Shown piece after piece: positions 7,351 to 8,261 of a DNA stretch of 8,261 bases (position 1 is the first letter of the stretch; each line of letters opens with the position of its first letter). The stretch comes from an uncultured Clostridia bacterium (GTDB lineage: Bacteria > Bacillota > Clostridia > Oscillospirales > Acutalibacteraceae), in contig CAMBNE010000030.1 in NCBI GenBank assembly GCA_945868935.1, positions 1 through 8,261 of the forward strand. Reading direction: 5' to 3'. The notes under the pieces were generated by a model. It was given only the letters and a program-made list of their open reading frames with translations. It was not told where the DNA came from and ran no database searches. The position numbers and the translations under genes were made by a program.

Positions 7351-7355
7351 AGGAG
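7351..7355 (+). promoter_or_regulatory. Ribosome binding site deciding a TTG start
   Basis: AGGAG just after the upstream stop is 8 nt from TTG at 7364, a normal spacing. An in-frame GTG at 7355 overlaps it. ATG at 7359 is out of frame and leads to a stop within about 40 codons. Confidence 0.55.
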
Positions 7356-7363
7356 TGAATGTT

Positions 7364-8261
7364 TTGGTACTTTACCACGCTTCAACAATGTATCATCTGC
7401 TGTACTGCATTGTTCATAAGCTGTGCTTCAACAGTGACAAGGACTGCGAACTGCTGCTTGTTGAGTACATAAAACCGCTGAAGGAACGGACAGCCTTTCT
7501 TGAAAAGCTAAAAGCTTACAGCTTTTTCAGCAAAATCCGCTATGTTCCCGAACAGCAGTTCAAGCTGAAAAAGGGAATCGCACTTGACGAAAACAGCAGT
7601 GAAAGGGAAATAAAAACTGTAATCAACAATATCTCATTTGCCTTTGAAAACTGGTTTGGCGGCGATATGAAAAAGTACAGCGAAATCTACGTTGCATCAG
7701 ACCATCATTCCTGCGGAATATATCTGATAAACAACAAAATAAGCTACACATATATGGAGGATGCAAGCGGAATGCTTTCGGAGCAAAGCCGCTATCTTTC
7801 CATTACAAAAAGCAACAACCGTACAAATTATATAATCAACGAGTCCCTCGGCTGTGCAGGCAGAAACGAATATGTCAAAGCAAAGCTGTGCGACCTTAAG
7901 CATCAGCAAAAGGGATTTCACGATGAAAAGGCGGTTGATTTTTCAATCTATGACGCTCTGAAAAACATCATTCCCGACAAAGTACCCGTACTTCTTGAAT
8001 TTTTCGGGAACATAAAAACGGTTATCAAAAGCAGTAAAAAAATCTGTCTTTTCCTTACGCAGGATTTAAACACGCTGAAAATTAAAGACCTTGATTTGCA
8101 GGAGCTGACTGCTACCACGCTTGTCGACTACTTCTGCCCCGACTGCAAGCTGATTATAAAGCCTCACCCCAAGGACAGGTGGCAAAACTACAAAAGGATT
8201 TTTCCTGACTCCACAATACTTGAAAAGAGCGTACCGTCCGAGCTTCTGCCCTTTGCGATTG
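7364..8261 (+). CDS. Sialyltransferase-like glycosyltransferase (GT52/polysialyltransferase type), truncated by window edge
   Basis: The frame is open to the right edge (299 codons from TTG). The start is chosen by the AGGAG at 7351-7355; GTG at 7355 would give three more residues (MNV). The protein is cytosolic, with no signal peptide, and starts with a Rossmann-like strand (VLYHASTMYHLL). It carries the two signatures of bacterial sialyltransferase families GT38/GT52: an acidic pair E132-D133 in YMEDASG (the family has D/E-D/E-G; here Ala fills the Gly place) and the HP motif in IIKPHPKD (264-271). A downstream EKSVPSELL (287-295) matches the nucleotide-contact Ser region. By family it would transfer a sugar from a CMP- or similar donor onto a growing surface glycan; the actual sugar is unknown. 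It is the second gene of the operon, 14 nt after the pseudo-HAD gene. The end of the donor domain lies outside the window. Confidence 0.7.
   Translation, partial: MVLYHASTMYHLLYCIVHKLCFNSDKDCELLLVEYIKPLKERTAFLEKLKAYSFFSKIRYVPEQQFKLKKGIALDENSSEREIKTVINNISFAFENWFGGDMKKYSEIYVASDHHSCGIYLINNKISYTYMEDASGMLSEQSRYLSITKSNNRTNYIINESLGCAGRNEYVKAKLCDLKHQQKGFHDEKAVDFSIYDALKNIIPDKVPVLLEFFGNIKTVIKSSKKICLFLTQDLNTLKIKDLDLQELTATTLVDYFCPDCKLIIKPHPKDRWQNYKRIFPDSTILEKSVPSELLPFAI

Noticed and set aside
7697..7921. Minus-strand 74-codon frame
   Set aside because: It lies wholly inside the sialyltransferase-like gene on the other strand and shows no family motif.

Overview
The window looks like chromosome from a low-to-moderate GC Gram-positive anaerobe of the Ruminococcus/Oscillospiraceae type. 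The signs are strong AGGAGG ribosome sites, a secreted protein ending in a type I-like dockerin, and a second secreted protein with CBM26-like starch-binding modules. Together these suggest an amylosome- or cellulosome-forming gut bacterium in the style of Ruminococcus bromii. The genus is an inference from protein types only.

Layout. Bases 1-926 (minus) hold the N-terminal 308 codons of a secreted protein with two CBM26-like modules; it runs off the left edge. Bases 1179-1469 (plus) are the C-terminal stub of an AAA/ABC-type ATPase that has lost its Walker A and Walker B motifs, so it is a decayed gene. A strong hairpin at 1597-1640 separates this remnant from the convergent gene at 1684-3570 (minus), a secreted 'choice-of-anchor I' beta-propeller-like protein with a C-terminal dockerin. 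Next is a polytopic membrane glycosyltransferase of the GT39/PMT_2 type (3812-5314, minus). A divergent control region (5315-5636) carries a near-consensus sigma-A promoter that drives a two-gene plus-strand operon. The first gene (5637-7349) is a divergent member of the HAD-like COG5610 group associated with glycan clusters, and it appears to have lost catalytic motifs. The second (7364 to the right edge) is a sialyltransferase-like glycosyltransferase (GT52/polysialyltransferase type) with EDA and KPHP motifs.

How it fits together. The left half encodes extracellular proteins that could bind starch or assemble on a scaffoldin through the dockerin. The right half looks like the edge of a cell-surface glycan synthesis island: a GT-C membrane transferase on one strand, and a pseudo-HAD plus a sialyltransferase-like enzyme on the other. 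No tRNA, rRNA, CRISPR array, intact insertion sequence or origin was seen. The most unusual item is the conserved-fold but motif-degenerate HAD protein paired with the sialyltransferase-like gene. It is a candidate for an undescribed glycan-decorating module, but this rests on motif reading from memory and not on a search.
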